From assembly GCF_001623405.1 (NCBI RefSeq), contig NZ_LUHG01000082.1, positions 1-64,000 of the forward strand: DNA of 64,000 nt, in the 5' to 3' direction. The notes below the pieces were generated by a model. It did no database searches. It was given only the letters and a program-made list of their open reading frames with translations, and had not been told where the DNA came from. Below, piece after piece: positions 1-9,538 of the stretch. This DNA is from Hydrotalea flava (GTDB lineage Bacteria > Bacteroidota > Bacteroidia > Chitinophagales > Chitinophagaceae). A program made the position numbers and the translations under genes. How positions within the stretch are numbered: position 1 is the first letter of the stretch; each line of letters starts with the position of its first letter.

Positions 1-1127
1 CTTATGCCTGTGCGGGCTTATATGGTGTAGCCATTGCTGCTGCAGGCATGATGGCAACTACGGCTATGCAATTAGCCATTGATGCTTTTGGACCAATTGC
101 AGATAATGCAGGGGGTATTGCCGAAATGAGCGAATTACCTGGCGATGTTCGTGAAAAAACAGATGTGTTGGATGCAGTGGGTAATACAACGGCAGCTACC
201 GGAAAAGGTTTTGCGATTGCTTCGGCTGCTTTAACTGCGCTGGCTTTGTTTGCAGCCTATGTTGGAGTGATTAACAACAATGGTTATGAAATGCATGGTA
301 TTGATATTTATAAAGCAAAAGTGTTGGCCAGTTTATTTGTTGGCGGCATGATTCCATTTATTTTTTCTTCTTTAGCTATTCGTGCGGTGGGTCAGGCTGC
401 CATGGCTATGGTAGAAGAGGTTCGTCGTCAGTTTAAGCATATTCCCGGCATTATGGAAGGAACCGGTAAGCCGGAATATGATAAATGTGTTGCCATTTCT
501 ACCAAAGCATCCATTAAAAAAATGATGTTGCCCGGAGCAATTACTATTATTGCACCTTTGTTAATTGGGTTTATTTTAGGACCTGAAGCTTTAGGCGGAT
601 TTTTAGCGGGTGCTACTGTAAGTGGTGTTTTAATGGGTATGTTTCAGAACAATGCAGGTGGAGCTTGGGATAATGCTAAAAAATCTTTTGAAAAAGGAGT
701 TGAAATAAATGGTAAAATGCATTATAAAAAATCTGAGCCTCATAAGGCTTCAGTTACCGGCGATACAGTTGGTGATCCGTTCAAAGATACTTCAGGCCCG
801 TCAATGAATATTTTAATTAAATTGATGTCCATTGTTTCTTTGGTGATTGCACCTACATTGGCACACCTGCATCAATCTGATTTGAGTCAGATTCATGCAC
901 AAACCATAGAAATATCTGTTTCTGACAGTACTAAAAACATTTCAGGACATGATTCATTTTCTTCCGGTAATAATAATTCCATGAATGCATTGTTACAACA
1001 ATTGCGTAATGATGGCGTGATAAAAGGGAATGATCTTAAACTGGAAATTCGTGACAGCAAAATATTCATTAATGGCAAAGAGCAATCAGAAGCTGTTATG
1101 GAAAAATATAAAGCTTTTCTGAAATAA
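1..1127 (+). CDS. hppA: Membrane-bound pyrophosphatase (ion-pumping), C-terminal part
   Basis: This is the 3' part of a gene that runs in from the left edge; the frame is open from base 3. The product hydrolyses pyrophosphate and pumps Na+ and/or H+ across the inner membrane. The family signature is visible around the first complete ATG (base 48): a [10 protein letters not shown] stretch, then [32 protein letters not shown] and later GGAWDNAKK. The TAATGKG segment has alanine rather than lysine at the site known to decide K+ dependence, so a K+-stimulated enzyme is inferred. The ion pumped cannot be read from this fragment. After the last membrane helix there is an unusual soluble tail of about 80 residues ending in a [15 protein letters not shown]-type segment. 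A strong terminator follows. Confidence 0.93.
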   Translation, partial: YACAGLYGVAIAAAGMMATTAMQLAIDAFGPIADNAGGIAEMSELPGDVREKTDVLDAVGNTTAATGKGFAIASAALTALALFAAYVGVINNNGYEMHGIDIYKAKVLASLFVGGMIPFIFSSLAIRAVGQAAMAMVEEVRRQFKHIPGIMEGTGKPEYDKCVAISTKASIKKMMLPGAITIIAPLLIGFILGPEALGGFLAGATVSGVLMGMFQNNAGGAWDNAKKSFEKGVEINGKMHYKKSEPHKASVTGDTVGDPFKDTSGPSMNILIKLMSIVSLVIAPTLAHLHQSDLSQIHAQTIEISVSDSTKNISGHDSFSSGNNNSMNALLQQLRNDGVIKGNDLKLEIRDSKIFINGKEQSEAVMEKYKAFLK

Positions 1128-1144
1128 ATTTACCCGGTTGATTG

Positions 1145-1181
1145 AAAAATCCTTTGGCGCTTTGTTCCAAAGGATTTTTTT
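1145..1181 (+). terminator. Rho-independent terminator after the pyrophosphatase gene
   Basis: A perfect 13-bp stem, AAAAATCCTTTGG (1145-1157) with CCAAAGGATTTTT (1167-1179), and a 9-nt loop, ending in a run of T. It lies 18 bases after the stop codon. Confidence 0.9.
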
Positions 1182-1223
1182 GCCCGCTTATTTGTATATT
1201 AGAGTTTGATTTGATTCTATTTT

Positions 1224-2129
1224 ATGCCGCAATCCCCTAATATACTATTGCATGCCGTACCTGCTTTTGTTTCCCTCATTATTGTAGAAGTGGTTTATGC
1301 CTATCACATACAAAAAGAATTATACCATGTAAAAGATACTGCCACCAATATTGCGCTTGGATTAGGGAATTTTTTCACCGGTATTTTTACTAAAGGATTT
1401 ATTCTGTTGTTTTTCACCTGGCTGTATACCCATCGTATTTACACTATACCATACACTGCCTGGTGGGCTTGGGTATTGTTATTTTTTGCCGACGATTTTA
1501 GTTATTACTGGTTTCACAGAATGGCACATACCGTTCGTTGATTTTGGGCAAGCCAAGTGGTACATCATTCTTCTGAAACGTATAATTTGGCGGGGCCGCA
1601 TTGCGGCAAACATGGATAGGTAATTTAGCAGGTTCTTTTATTTTTTGGTCATAAATGAAATGCCATTGATTGGATTTCATCCAGCCATGATTTTACGGAT
1701 GCTATCCCTTAGTTTACTATATCAATTTTGGATTTTTGGATTCATACCCAAACCGTTCAAAAATTTTGAAAATGGTTCGAGTTTATTTTAATATCTCATG
1801 GCACCATCGGGTACACCACGGCAGTGATATTCTGTATTTAGATAAAAATCATGCAGGTACTTTAATTATCTGGTACAGATTGTTTGACACTTTTCAGGAA
1901 GAAATTTTCACACCCAAATTTGGTCTTACTAAAAATGTAAATATATTTAGTTCTATTAAAATTGCTTTTTTTTGAATGGATAAAAATGGCTGGTGATTTT
2001 TTAAAATCACACCATATTCGGCATTTAATAGGATATTTATTTGGTCCACCCGGCTGGAGCCATGATGGGAGCAGCCAAATTACCAGCGAATTGCGTAAAA
2101 GGCAGGCTTCTGCCGAAAAAAAGCGTTAA
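1224..2129 (+). pseudogene. Sterol desaturase / fatty acid hydroxylase family pseudogene
   Basis: Reading across frames gives a recognisable membrane di-iron hydroxylase of about 300 residues: an N-terminal membrane region, FADDFSYYWFHRMAH (first histidine box), WASQVVHHSSETYNL (second), WHHRVHHGSD plus NHAGTLIIWYRLF (third), and a tail ending SELRKRQASAEKKR. The frame is broken many times. A TGA stands at 1539-1541 where the family has Trp. A frame change follows near 1595, a TAA and another frame change near 1650, and further disruption around 1730-1790, with the tail in a different frame again from about 1976. All three histidine boxes survive, which suggests fairly recent decay. Neighbouring genes are intact, so generally poor sequence is unlikely. 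If it had been active, it would have used O2 to desaturate or hydroxylate a lipid. Confidence 0.85.
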
Positions 2130-2232
2130 ACTTATTTTATCTTTTCTTTTACAGAGAAGCTGTGTAAATTGCTTACGAATGAAATCGTACCAACTTCAAT
2201 GATTGTGAAATTGTATAACAAGTTTTAGTGAT

Positions 2233-2255
2233 AAATCTATCATTTCAATAGATTT
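2233..2255 (+). promoter_or_regulatory. Inverted repeat upstream of blaI-like gene, candidate operator
   Basis: A perfect 8-bp inverted repeat, AAATCTAT and ATAGATTT, separated by 7 bases, lies 41-63 bases before the repressor start codon. BlaI-family repressors bind dyads in their own promoters, so autoregulation is a reasonable inference. The half-site is not the textbook TACA/TGTA form, and AT-rich DNA can produce such dyads by chance. Confidence 0.4.
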
Positions 2256-2296
2256 TGTTGGATTGTTTGTTTTACACCCAAAATTCTCAAGTAAAT

Positions 2297-2674
2297 ATGA
2301 AAAAAATAAAACCTACCGAAAGTGAGCTAGAAATTTTGCAGATATTATGGCAAAAAGGTAGTGCCACTGTTCGTGAAGTGCATGAAGTGCTTAGTTTACA
2401 CAAAGATTCCGGATACACTACTACTTTAAAACTCATGCAAATTATGTATGAGAAAGGACTGGTGATTCGAAATGATCAAAATAAGACACATATTTATCAG
2501 CCAAATGTTAGCAAAGAAAACACCCAGCAACAGTTAGTAGGAAAAATGATACACAGTTTATTTGGGGGTTCGGCAACTGCTTTGGTTATGCAGGCTTTGG
2601 GTACAAATAAGCCCAATGCAGAAGAATTACAGGCAATACAAACTTTATTGGATAATTTGAAAAGTGCAAAATAA
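2297..2674 (+). CDS. BlaI/MecI/CopY-family transcriptional repressor
   Basis: A 125-residue winged-helix repressor of normal family length. The helix-turn-helix covers the first 75 residues (KPTESELEILQILWQKGSATVREVHE, then GYTTTLKLMQIMYEKGLV), followed by a short dimerisation and cleavage region. An in-frame ATG at 2255 exists, but the family alignment begins MKKIKPTE, so 2297 is preferred. The stop overlaps the next start by one base (TAATG), making a coupled repressor-sensor pair with the M56 peptidase. By analogy with BlaI/BlaR1, the peptidase would relieve repression when it senses a signal. The regulon is unknown. No beta-lactamase is co-transcribed, and the two serine hydrolases further on are not in this operon. 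Confidence 0.88.
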   Translation: MKKIKPTESELEILQILWQKGSATVREVHEVLSLHKDSGYTTTLKLMQIMYEKGLVIRNDQNKTHIYQPNVSKENTQQQLVGKMIHSLFGGSATALVMQALGTNKPNAEELQAIQTLLDNLKSAK

Positions 2675-4515
2675 TGGGCATGTTACCTGCTATTTTTACC
2701 AATTTAGGAGCAGCTATTATTTGGAATGTACTGCAGGGTAGTATTGTCTGGTTATTGTTTGTGCTCTTTAAAATATTATTTCCCAACAAAGTTGCAATGC
2801 ATTACAATGTTGCGATAATAGCCATTGCAGGTGTTTTCCTGCTTTTTATTTTTTCTTTTATACATTATCTTTCAATTGCTGAACCGGTTGCCAATCAACC
2901 ATTGATACTGCCTGTTTTTATTGTTGAGTCCTTAAATGGGGTGACCCAGGCAGCAAATGAACCCATTTTTTATTATGTTTTTAATGCAATAGCAGGAATC
3001 TATTTAGTATGGTTGGTGGTACAACTGATTAGATGGCCATTAATTTTTCGGCAGCATAAAAATTTATTAGCAAATACATTGCAACCGTTACCGGAAGAAT
3101 TTATAAAGTTTATTGAAACAAAAAAACAGTGGCTGCATTTAAAAAAGTCCATTCGACTTTTTATAATTTCAGGTATTAAAAGCCCCATGACCATTGGATT
3201 TTTTAAACCATTTATTTTATTGCCGATTGCAGGAATTACACATTTGTCAACTACAGCGGTTGAAGCAATTTTGTTACATGAATTGGCACACATTAAACGG
3301 AATGATTATCTCATCAATATCTTAGTGCAGCTGTTACAGTCAATCATCTGGTTTAATCCTTTTGCCAAATTATTGGTGAAGGAAATGGAACGCAGCAGAG
3401 AAATTTGTTGTGATGAATATGTGTTGCAACAAAAGTATGAACCGTTATTGTATGCTGAAACCCTGTTGCAATTAGCCCGAATATCACAAAATTATTCCTT
3501 GCCCATTTTGTCGATGCCGGCTGTGCAGCATAAGGGTGAATTGTTGTTTCGAATTAAACATATATTGTATGCGAATAAGCATGCAGTATATTCAGGTCGT
3601 TTGGTATTTAAATGGCTGTCTGTTTTAGTTTTCATGATGGCAGGGTTTGTATTTGTGTATACCATGCAATTAAAGCAGCCTGTATTGGTATTGCATCCGA
3701 ATGAGATGGTGCAGCAAAATCAACTATTTATTCATACAGTTGCTGATAAGAATAGTATGCTTCAGCCCTTAAAAATTTCAATGGAGCCTGTACATTATAC
3801 ATACAAAAAACAAAAAATAAAGCTACATTCAGACAAGAAAATGATTGCTGTTTCAAAATCTGCAACTTCCTATTTGCCTAAAGCAACTGTGCCTGTTTCA
3901 AACCTGATTATTGACCAGTCTTTGCCTGTTGTTCAAACAGAAAATAAAGCAGAATCAACATTGCCCGAAGGCACTACATTCATTCAAACAAAAAATTTGC
4001 TTTCTTCAAATTCGAACCAACAAAATAGTGCTAAAACACATTTTAATCTATTCAGCCTCACTACTTCACAATCCACTTTAAAATTGGTTACCGCAGATGA
4101 TATAAACCAGCATGCACTGAAATTTTTCGCAAGTATTCAGCATCAACGGCATTTAATAAAGACTACTGATCTGAAATGGTGGATGAAAGCACTCTTGTAT
4201 CAAATGCAACAGCAACAGATTGAGTTACAATCCATACATCAATTCATTCCCGTTATGGCTCATCAATACATTTTCGATGAAAATGCCTGTATTTTAAATA
4301 CTTCTGCATGTCAGGTGTTTTTGGTTCAAGTACAAAAAAGCAATTGGTGCAAAGAATTTGAGCCTGGCTATTTTATGTTACTGATTATGAATCCTGCTAA
4401 TAATGAAATGCCTGAAGAGGATTATGTGTATTGGTTTTCTAATCAATCTGATGGGTTTGAAGAGTCATTGCCCATCATGAATGATACTGCTTGTGATGTT
4501 GTTTCATTCAATTAA
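2674..4515 (+). CDS. M56-family membrane metallopeptidase, BlaR1-like
   Basis: A 613-residue multi-pass membrane protein. N-terminal helices are near residues 12-35 and 45-66. The cytoplasmic zinc peptidase motif HELAH is at 202-206, followed by the family segment EMERSREICCDEYVL. One more helix lies near 310-330, then a periplasmic region of about 280 residues. That last region shows none of the SxxK or KTG motifs of a penicillin-binding sensor, so it is unlikely to sense beta-lactams the way staphylococcal BlaR1 does. It is rich in Gln, Ser and Lys in its first half. The gene is translationally coupled to the BlaI-type repressor. The ligand is unknown. Confidence 0.85.
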   Translation: MGMLPAIFTNLGAAIIWNVLQGSIVWLLFVLFKILFPNKVAMHYNVAIIAIAGVFLLFIFSFIHYLSIAEPVANQPLILPVFIVESLNGVTQAANEPIFYYVFNAIAGIYLVWLVVQLIRWPLIFRQHKNLLANTLQPLPEEFIKFIETKKQWLHLKKSIRLFIISGIKSPMTIGFFKPFILLPIAGITHLSTTAVEAILLHELAHIKRNDYLINILVQLLQSIIWFNPFAKLLVKEMERSREICCDEYVLQQKYEPLLYAETLLQLARISQNYSLPILSMPAVQHKGELLFRIKHILYANKHAVYSGRLVFKWLSVLVFMMAGFVFVYTMQLKQPVLVLHPNEMVQQNQLFIHTVADKNSMLQPLKISMEPVHYTYKKQKIKLHSDKKMIAVSKSATSYLPKATVPVSNLIIDQSLPVVQTENKAESTLPEGTTFIQTKNLLSSNSNQQNSAKTHFNLFSLTTSQSTLKLVTADDINQHALKFFASIQHQRHLIKTTDLKWWMKALLYQMQQQQIELQSIHQFIPVMAHQYIFDENACILNTSACQVFLVQVQKSNWCKEFEPGYFMLLIMNPANNEMPEEDYVYWFSNQSDGFEESLPIMNDTACDVVSFN

Positions 4516-4535
4516 ATGATAAAATTTAATATCGC

Positions 4536-5558
4536 TCACCACAGTCTTCTGGGGCACCAGTCAGCATAACGATTATTTAATAAAAAGCCAATTAAAATTT
4601 CATGGGTACCACTACTAACAGTTCCTAATGCTGAGGTAGTATAATCGTATGAATAACTAATATTTATAGATTGATTTAAATTGATGCCTAACATGGCTGC
4701 AAATCCATTTTTATAACGCAATGATGTACCTGCCCACAATAAATCCTGGTATTGCAATTTTACATTCACATCTATCCCCAATGGCAATGGTTGAATATAT
4801 CGGATTTGGAAGGAAGGAAGTGCACTGATATCGTCAGAAAGGCTATACCGATAGCCGGCGGTAAAAAACAAATGGGGTACCAATTTGCCCGGAACAATAC
4901 CAACCGGATGATTGGAAAAATAAATCTGGTCGGGAATAATTTGCTGTGCAGATAATCCCAAAAAATAATTGGCTGCATATAACCACAAACCGGCACTGAT
5001 ATCCGGTTTTATCCGGTTAATGGTGTTGGCATTGGCTACTGCCGGATCAACCGGTACAGCAAAATTGAGATTGGACGTATTTAAACTGAGTTGCGAAATG
5101 CCGGCTGATATTCCGGCAGACAAATTGGTGTTAGGAGTTAATCCTACATGATAGGCATAAGTAGCATAAGCAGCAAAACGGTTCAGTGATCCGAACTTGT
5201 CGTTCAGAATGGTTAAACCAACGCCTGCATGGGCGGGTGCGCTGGTGTAATTTCGCCAATAGGCATTGCCACGAGGGTTTTCGCCAGGGGTATGGTAGCC
5301 GGTTGCAGTTTTTTCAGGAAAGCTGCTTTTATGCAATGGCCCCTGAATGGTGAAATAGGTAGTAACAGGTGCATCTGTTAAACCTTCCCATTGAATACGG
5401 TGACTCAATTTTACATCAGTATAATTTTCAATTCCGGCAACTGCCGGATTAATAATAAAATTGTTTAAAATGTATTGCGTATAATAGGGTCTTTGTTGTG
5501 CTGATGTTGCAACAAAGAAAAAAGGAAATACTACTAAAATGAATAGGCGAAGCTTCAT
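4536..5558 (-). CDS. PorP/SprF family type IX secretion membrane protein
   Basis: A 340-residue outer-membrane beta-barrel protein. It starts with a signal peptide (about residues 1-20, cleaved near TSA-QQ) and then shows the family opening QRPYYTQYILNNFIINPAVAGIENYTD, with repeated amphipathic strands such as HAGVGLTILND and LSAGISAGIS. It ends with the family's CP...W tail (CPRRLW). PorP/SprF proteins support the type IX secretion system or gliding machinery and are often paired with a specific large cargo protein. No such partner is adjacent here; the flanking genes point the other way or are unrelated. It converges with the M56 gene with only 20 bases between. Confidence 0.88.
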   Translation of the reverse strand: MKLRLFILVVFPFFFVATSAQQRPYYTQYILNNFIINPAVAGIENYTDVKLSHRIQWEGLTDAPVTTYFTIQGPLHKSSFPEKTATGYHTPGENPRGNAYWRNYTSAPAHAGVGLTILNDKFGSLNRFAAYATYAYHVGLTPNTNLSAGISAGISQLSLNTSNLNFAVPVDPAVANANTINRIKPDISAGLWLYAANYFLGLSAQQIIPDQIYFSNHPVGIVPGKLVPHLFFTAGYRYSLSDDISALPSFQIRYIQPLPLGIDVNVKLQYQDLLWAGTSLRYKNGFAAMLGINLNQSINISYSYDYTTSALGTVSSGTHEILIGFLLNNRYADWCPRRLW

Positions 5559-5655
5559 TATTATTCAGACCCGAATGTATTATAAATTCAGGGAACTATC
5601 TACAGAAAAACAATAATCTGATGAGAATCAAATACAAATAATCTAAATCATCAAA

Positions 5656-6879
5656 TTATTCTTCAATGCGGGAAGTGTCTGACTGGCCGGAGAAAACTGA
5701 AGTCATTTTTCTAGCGCTGTAAATGTTTCGATTATACTTATTTCCCAATATAATTAAAGTGGCCGTATCATTAATTAATCGGGTAAATACGGTATTGTTG
5801 CCATGCCACCAGCCATTATGGTAAATAATGGGGCCGTTACTGCCATCTAACAACATACGCCATCCCAAACCATAATTGTGGTTCGATTTAATTTCAAGGC
5901 TTTTTGGCTCAAATGCTATTGAGAGTGTTTGTTGTTTTACAAAACTGCCTTCATACAAGGCTTTATCCCATAAAAGCATATCTCTTACCGTACTGTACAC
6001 ATTTTTATCACCATAAATACAATCTAATTTTTCTAATTTAAATGGTGCTTTATTGGGTTGATAAGAAGGTATATACCGATTGGTATCTGCAATACTGAAT
6101 ACATACGTATGCTTCATGCCCAAAACATTAAACACACTGTCTTTCATGTATTGCGGAAAAGGCATTTTGGTAATTTTTTCAATAATCAATGCCAGTAGTG
6201 CATAATTGGTGTTACAGTAATGAAATTTTTTATTGGGCAAGGAAAGGATAGCGGGTTGATGTGCAATCATATAGTTTAATACATCCTGATTGGTTTGAAA
6301 GCCTTTTACTTCATTCCCAGAAGGAACCAGATGTACAATTTTAATTCTTTTCCCTCTTTTGTTTCTTGCATAAGAAACCACTGCTTTCTTTTCATCCATG
6401 AAATAAACATAATTGGGAAGCCCGCTTCGGTGCGATAGTAAATCAGTTACGGTTATATTACGATAAGGAAAACTTGGGAAAAATTTTTGTAGGGTATCGG
6501 TTAGTTCAATTCTGCCTTGCTCCCATAATCGCAGAAGCGTCATGGCAGTATAAGTTTTTGAAATTGAGGCCAAATGAAAAGGATCATCGGGTGTTATTTT
6601 TTCATTTGTTTTAAAATTGTAATAACCATGGTAATCTTCAAAAACCACTTCGCCGTTCTTCGCCATTAAAATGGCGCCATTAAAACCTTTATCTAATAAA
6701 TCTTTTTTATACAATGGATAAATGGCATCTGCATAGGCTTGTTTCTGTTGCGGGGTCAGTGTATCGAAATGAAAAGTAACCGGTGCAATAGTTTGCTGTA
6801 TGGCATTTTTTTCTTTCTGCGATTTGCAGGATAAAAACAACAATGTAAACAGAGATGAAAGTACCAATAATTTGTGCAT
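5656..6879 (-). CDS. Serine hydrolase, beta-lactamase family (S12), lipoprotein
   Basis: A 407-residue protein with a lipoprotein signal (LLFLSC, acylated Cys at 18) and a class C beta-lactamase/esterase fold. The catalytic SxxK is S105-I-S-K108. A YxN motif occurs in KFHYCNTNYAL, and a late HNGWWHGNN segment stands where the third motif falls. Family members act as D-aminopeptidases, esterases or carboxypeptidases; true beta-lactamase activity is not implied. It would be anchored in the inner or outer membrane facing the periplasm. It is transcribed alone and diverges from serA. Confidence 0.85.
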   Translation of the reverse strand: MHKLLVLSSLFTLLFLSCKSQKEKNAIQQTIAPVTFHFDTLTPQQKQAYADAIYPLYKKDLLDKGFNGAILMAKNGEVVFEDYHGYYNFKTNEKITPDDPFHLASISKTYTAMTLLRLWEQGRIELTDTLQKFFPSFPYRNITVTDLLSHRSGLPNYVYFMDEKKAVVSYARNKRGKRIKIVHLVPSGNEVKGFQTNQDVLNYMIAHQPAILSLPNKKFHYCNTNYALLALIIEKITKMPFPQYMKDSVFNVLGMKHTYVFSIADTNRYIPSYQPNKAPFKLEKLDCIYGDKNVYSTVRDMLLWDKALYEGSFVKQQTLSIAFEPKSLEIKSNHNYGLGWRMLLDGSNGPIIYHNGWWHGNNTVFTRLINDTATLIILGNKYNRNIYSARKMTSVFSGQSDTSRIEE

Positions 6880-6998
6880 GCCTCAATGGTTTCAAAAGGC
6901 GCAAATATAAAGGATAATGTGCCGAGTTTCGTTAAGCAAAAACAAAAGTAAAATTTGCATCAACTATTAATTGGAGAATATGATTTAATTTAGCAGCC

Positions 6999-8243
6999 AT
7001 GAGCAAGCAAACAACCAACCCAACCAGTTACCCCAAAGAAAAAATTAACATACTGCTTTTAGAAAACATCAGTGATAAAGCAGTGCAATATTTTAAACAA
7101 AGCGGGTATGCAAACGTTAAAAAATTAAATGGTGCTTTAAGTGAAGAACAATTAATAGATGCGGTAAAAAATGTACATCTGTTAGGCATTCGGTCTAAAA
7201 CCAAAATTACCGAAAATGTATTAAAAGCTGCAACAAAATTACAGGCCATAGGATGTTTTTGTATTGGCGTAAATCAGGTAAACCTGAAAGCAGCAACCGA
7301 TAATGGGGTAGTAGTGTTTAATGCGCCATACAGCAATACAAGAAGTGTGGCCGAATTGGTAATTGCATTATCAATTATGTTGATAAGAAGAATTCCGGAT
7401 AAAAATAAAGCAGCTCATGAAGGTATTTGGCTCAAAGAGTCGAAGGGCAGTTTTGAATTACGGGGTAAAACATTGGGTATTATTGGCTATGGAAATATTG
7501 GTTCGCAGGTAAGCGTTTTGGCCGAAGCAATGGGTATGAAAGTTCGTTTTTATGATATTGAAAACAAGTTGCCATTAGGTAATGCCATTGCCTGTAAAAG
7601 CATGAAAGAATTGGTGGGTATGTCCGATATTATTACACTGCATGTTCCGGAAACACCACAAACCAAAAATCTGATTACAAAAGCGGTCATTAAAAATTTT
7701 AAACCGGGTGCCATTTTAATTAATTATGCACGTGGTGAAGTGGTTGATTTGAAAGCGTTGGCAGAAGCAATAAAAGCCGATGCAGTTGGTGGAGCAGCCA
7801 TTGATGTTTTCCCATGGGAGCCTGAAAAAAGCGGCGATCATTTTGAAACGCCATTGCAAGGGTTACCCAATGTAATTCTAACACCACATATTGGTGGCTC
7901 CACCGAAGAAGCGCAGGAAAATATTGGTGAAGATGTAAGTGTTAAATTGTTTCATTATCTTGAAAGAGGCATTACCAATGGTTCACATACCGTTCCTGCC
8001 ATTAGTTTGCCTCCTGTAGATGGTGCACATCGTATTTTACACATTCACAGAAATAAACCCGGTGTACTAAGTGCCATCAATAGTGCCTTGTCAAGTCATC
8101 ATATTAATATCGTTGGCCAATATTTAAAAACAAATGATGCCATTGGTTATGTAGTATTGGATGTAGATAAAAAATTATCTAATCAGGCTGCGGCATTATT
8201 AAAAGAGGTAAAAGATACCATTAAAGTGAGAATGTTGTACTAA
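6999..8243 (+). CDS. serA: D-3-phosphoglycerate dehydrogenase
   Basis: A 414-residue protein that follows the E. coli-type SerA along its whole length. It oxidises 3-phosphoglycerate to 3-phosphohydroxypyruvate with NAD+, the first step of serine biosynthesis. Visible marks are IGCFCIGVNQV, FNAPYSNTRSVAELVI, the nucleotide-binding GIIGYGNIGSQV, the active-site NYARGEVVD, and PHIGGSTEEAQENIG with the catalytic His. The C-terminal ACT domain begins around HIHRNKPGVLSAIN and suggests feedback control by serine. It is monocistronic here, with no serC or serB alongside. Confidence 0.96.
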   Translation: MSKQTTNPTSYPKEKINILLLENISDKAVQYFKQSGYANVKKLNGALSEEQLIDAVKNVHLLGIRSKTKITENVLKAATKLQAIGCFCIGVNQVNLKAATDNGVVVFNAPYSNTRSVAELVIALSIMLIRRIPDKNKAAHEGIWLKESKGSFELRGKTLGIIGYGNIGSQVSVLAEAMGMKVRFYDIENKLPLGNAIACKSMKELVGMSDIITLHVPETPQTKNLITKAVIKNFKPGAILINYARGEVVDLKALAEAIKADAVGGAAIDVFPWEPEKSGDHFETPLQGLPNVILTPHIGGSTEEAQENIGEDVSVKLFHYLERGITNGSHTVPAISLPPVDGAHRILHIHRNKPGVLSAINSALSSHHINIVGQYLKTNDAIGYVVLDVDKKLSNQAAALLKEVKDTIKVRMLY

Positions 8244-8337
8244 TATCATCACCACGATATGACGAACAGATGATGGTAGCAAACGGATAATCAGGCTTGT
8301 TGGCAGGCATCAACATCTTCTATACTTAACATTTTTT

Positions 8338-9528
8338 ATGAAACGTATTGCTGCTATTGTAGTTTGTATCATTTTAGGTTGTATAAGCAGTCGAAATGCA
8401 TTGGCCTATACTCTTAAAGGTATAGTTACCAATGCTGTTACACATCAGCCGGTTAGTGGTGTATATATTTATGTGAATCAGTCAACCTATCTTACCATCA
8501 CCAATAGTGCCGGTCAGTTTGATTTGGGTAATATTACAGGTATTGAAGCTGATTTGATTGCTACCAAAGCAGGTTTTGAAACCTTAACTTATCACATTAC
8601 CACTCAAAAAATTCCAACGCAAATCCGATTTGAAATGACGCAGTTGGATACTGCCCGTTTTAATGGATGGATAGGTTCCGGTTCTGCAAATGGGAAAGAG
8701 TGGTTTCAGTTATTCCAAAACTTTTTTATGGGCCATGCGGCCTATGCTGCTCAATGTGAAATTTTGAATTCTGATGCATTGAAATTTAAATGGAACGATT
8801 CTACACAAATTTTAGATGTGCTGGCTGATGGGCCCCTCATGGTGAGTAATGAAGCGCTGGGTTATATGTTATTGATGAATTTGGAAAGTTTTAAGATGAA
8901 TAAAAATGGCGACATGGTGTATGATGGCACAATTGCATTTAAGCCGCTGCATTCACAAAGTTTAGATATTAGAAATAAATGGATAGAAAATAGAAAACAA
9001 AACTATCCAACCAGTCAGATTGCTTTTTGGAAAAGCCTGTATAATGACAGTTTGCATCAAAATGGTTTTACTGTTCAATTTATACAACGCATTTTTGAAA
9101 ATGAATCCGGTTATGCCAGTGCTGTTGCTAATAAAAAAAATACAACAGGTATGCAATCTTTAAAAGAAGGAAATACCATTGTTAAGAAAAAGTTTGTTGA
9201 TGTTGCTGCAACCGGTGCACAGAATTTGTTATCTAATTTCCTGAAAAAGAATCAGGATAATCTTGCTGTATTATTGGCCTCACAGCACATTATGGAGGTA
9301 AAATATAAAAAAACAGATGCATGGGAACCGATTGACAGATCCAATGGGTTTAATCCATTTACCAGCTCATTAGCAGAAAACTATTCGTACATTATTTTCT
9401 CTGATAACCCGGTTTATATTGCCAATACCGGATATTCTTTTCCATCTTCTGATTATTGGGTAATTGGTGATTGGAACTGGATGGGCTTATCCACTGCCAT
9501 GCCTTATGATTATGGGTTGAAAAATTAA
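8338..9528 (+). CDS. Exported protein with carboxypeptidase-like regulatory domain
   Basis: A 396-residue protein with a signal peptide (residues 1 to about 23, cleaved near NALA-YT), then a beta-sandwich of the carboxypeptidase regulatory type at about 24-100 (LKGIVTNAVTHQPVSGVYIYVN, NSAGQFDLGNI, KAGFETLTYHI). The remaining roughly 290 residues are mixed alpha/beta and I do not recognise a catalytic motif. Proteins of this shape are common at the cell surface in Bacteroidota, but the function is unknown. No TonB receptor region is present, and it is shorter than SusC-like proteins. Confidence 0.7.
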   Translation: MKRIAAIVVCIILGCISSRNALAYTLKGIVTNAVTHQPVSGVYIYVNQSTYLTITNSAGQFDLGNITGIEADLIATKAGFETLTYHITTQKIPTQIRFEMTQLDTARFNGWIGSGSANGKEWFQLFQNFFMGHAAYAAQCEILNSDALKFKWNDSTQILDVLADGPLMVSNEALGYMLLMNLESFKMNKNGDMVYDGTIAFKPLHSQSLDIRNKWIENRKQNYPTSQIAFWKSLYNDSLHQNGFTVQFIQRIFENESGYASAVANKKNTTGMQSLKEGNTIVKKKFVDVAATGAQNLLSNFLKKNQDNLAVLLASQHIMEVKYKKTDAWEPIDRSNGFNPFTSSLAENYSYIIFSDNPVYIANTGYSFPSSDYWVIGDWNWMGLSTAMPYDYGLKN

Positions 9529-9538
9529 TTAGCATGTG

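Noticed and set aside
1224-2129. Interpretation of the desaturase fragments as two or three short real genes
   Set aside because: Joined across frames they give one standard family protein in the right order, so a single broken gene is simpler.
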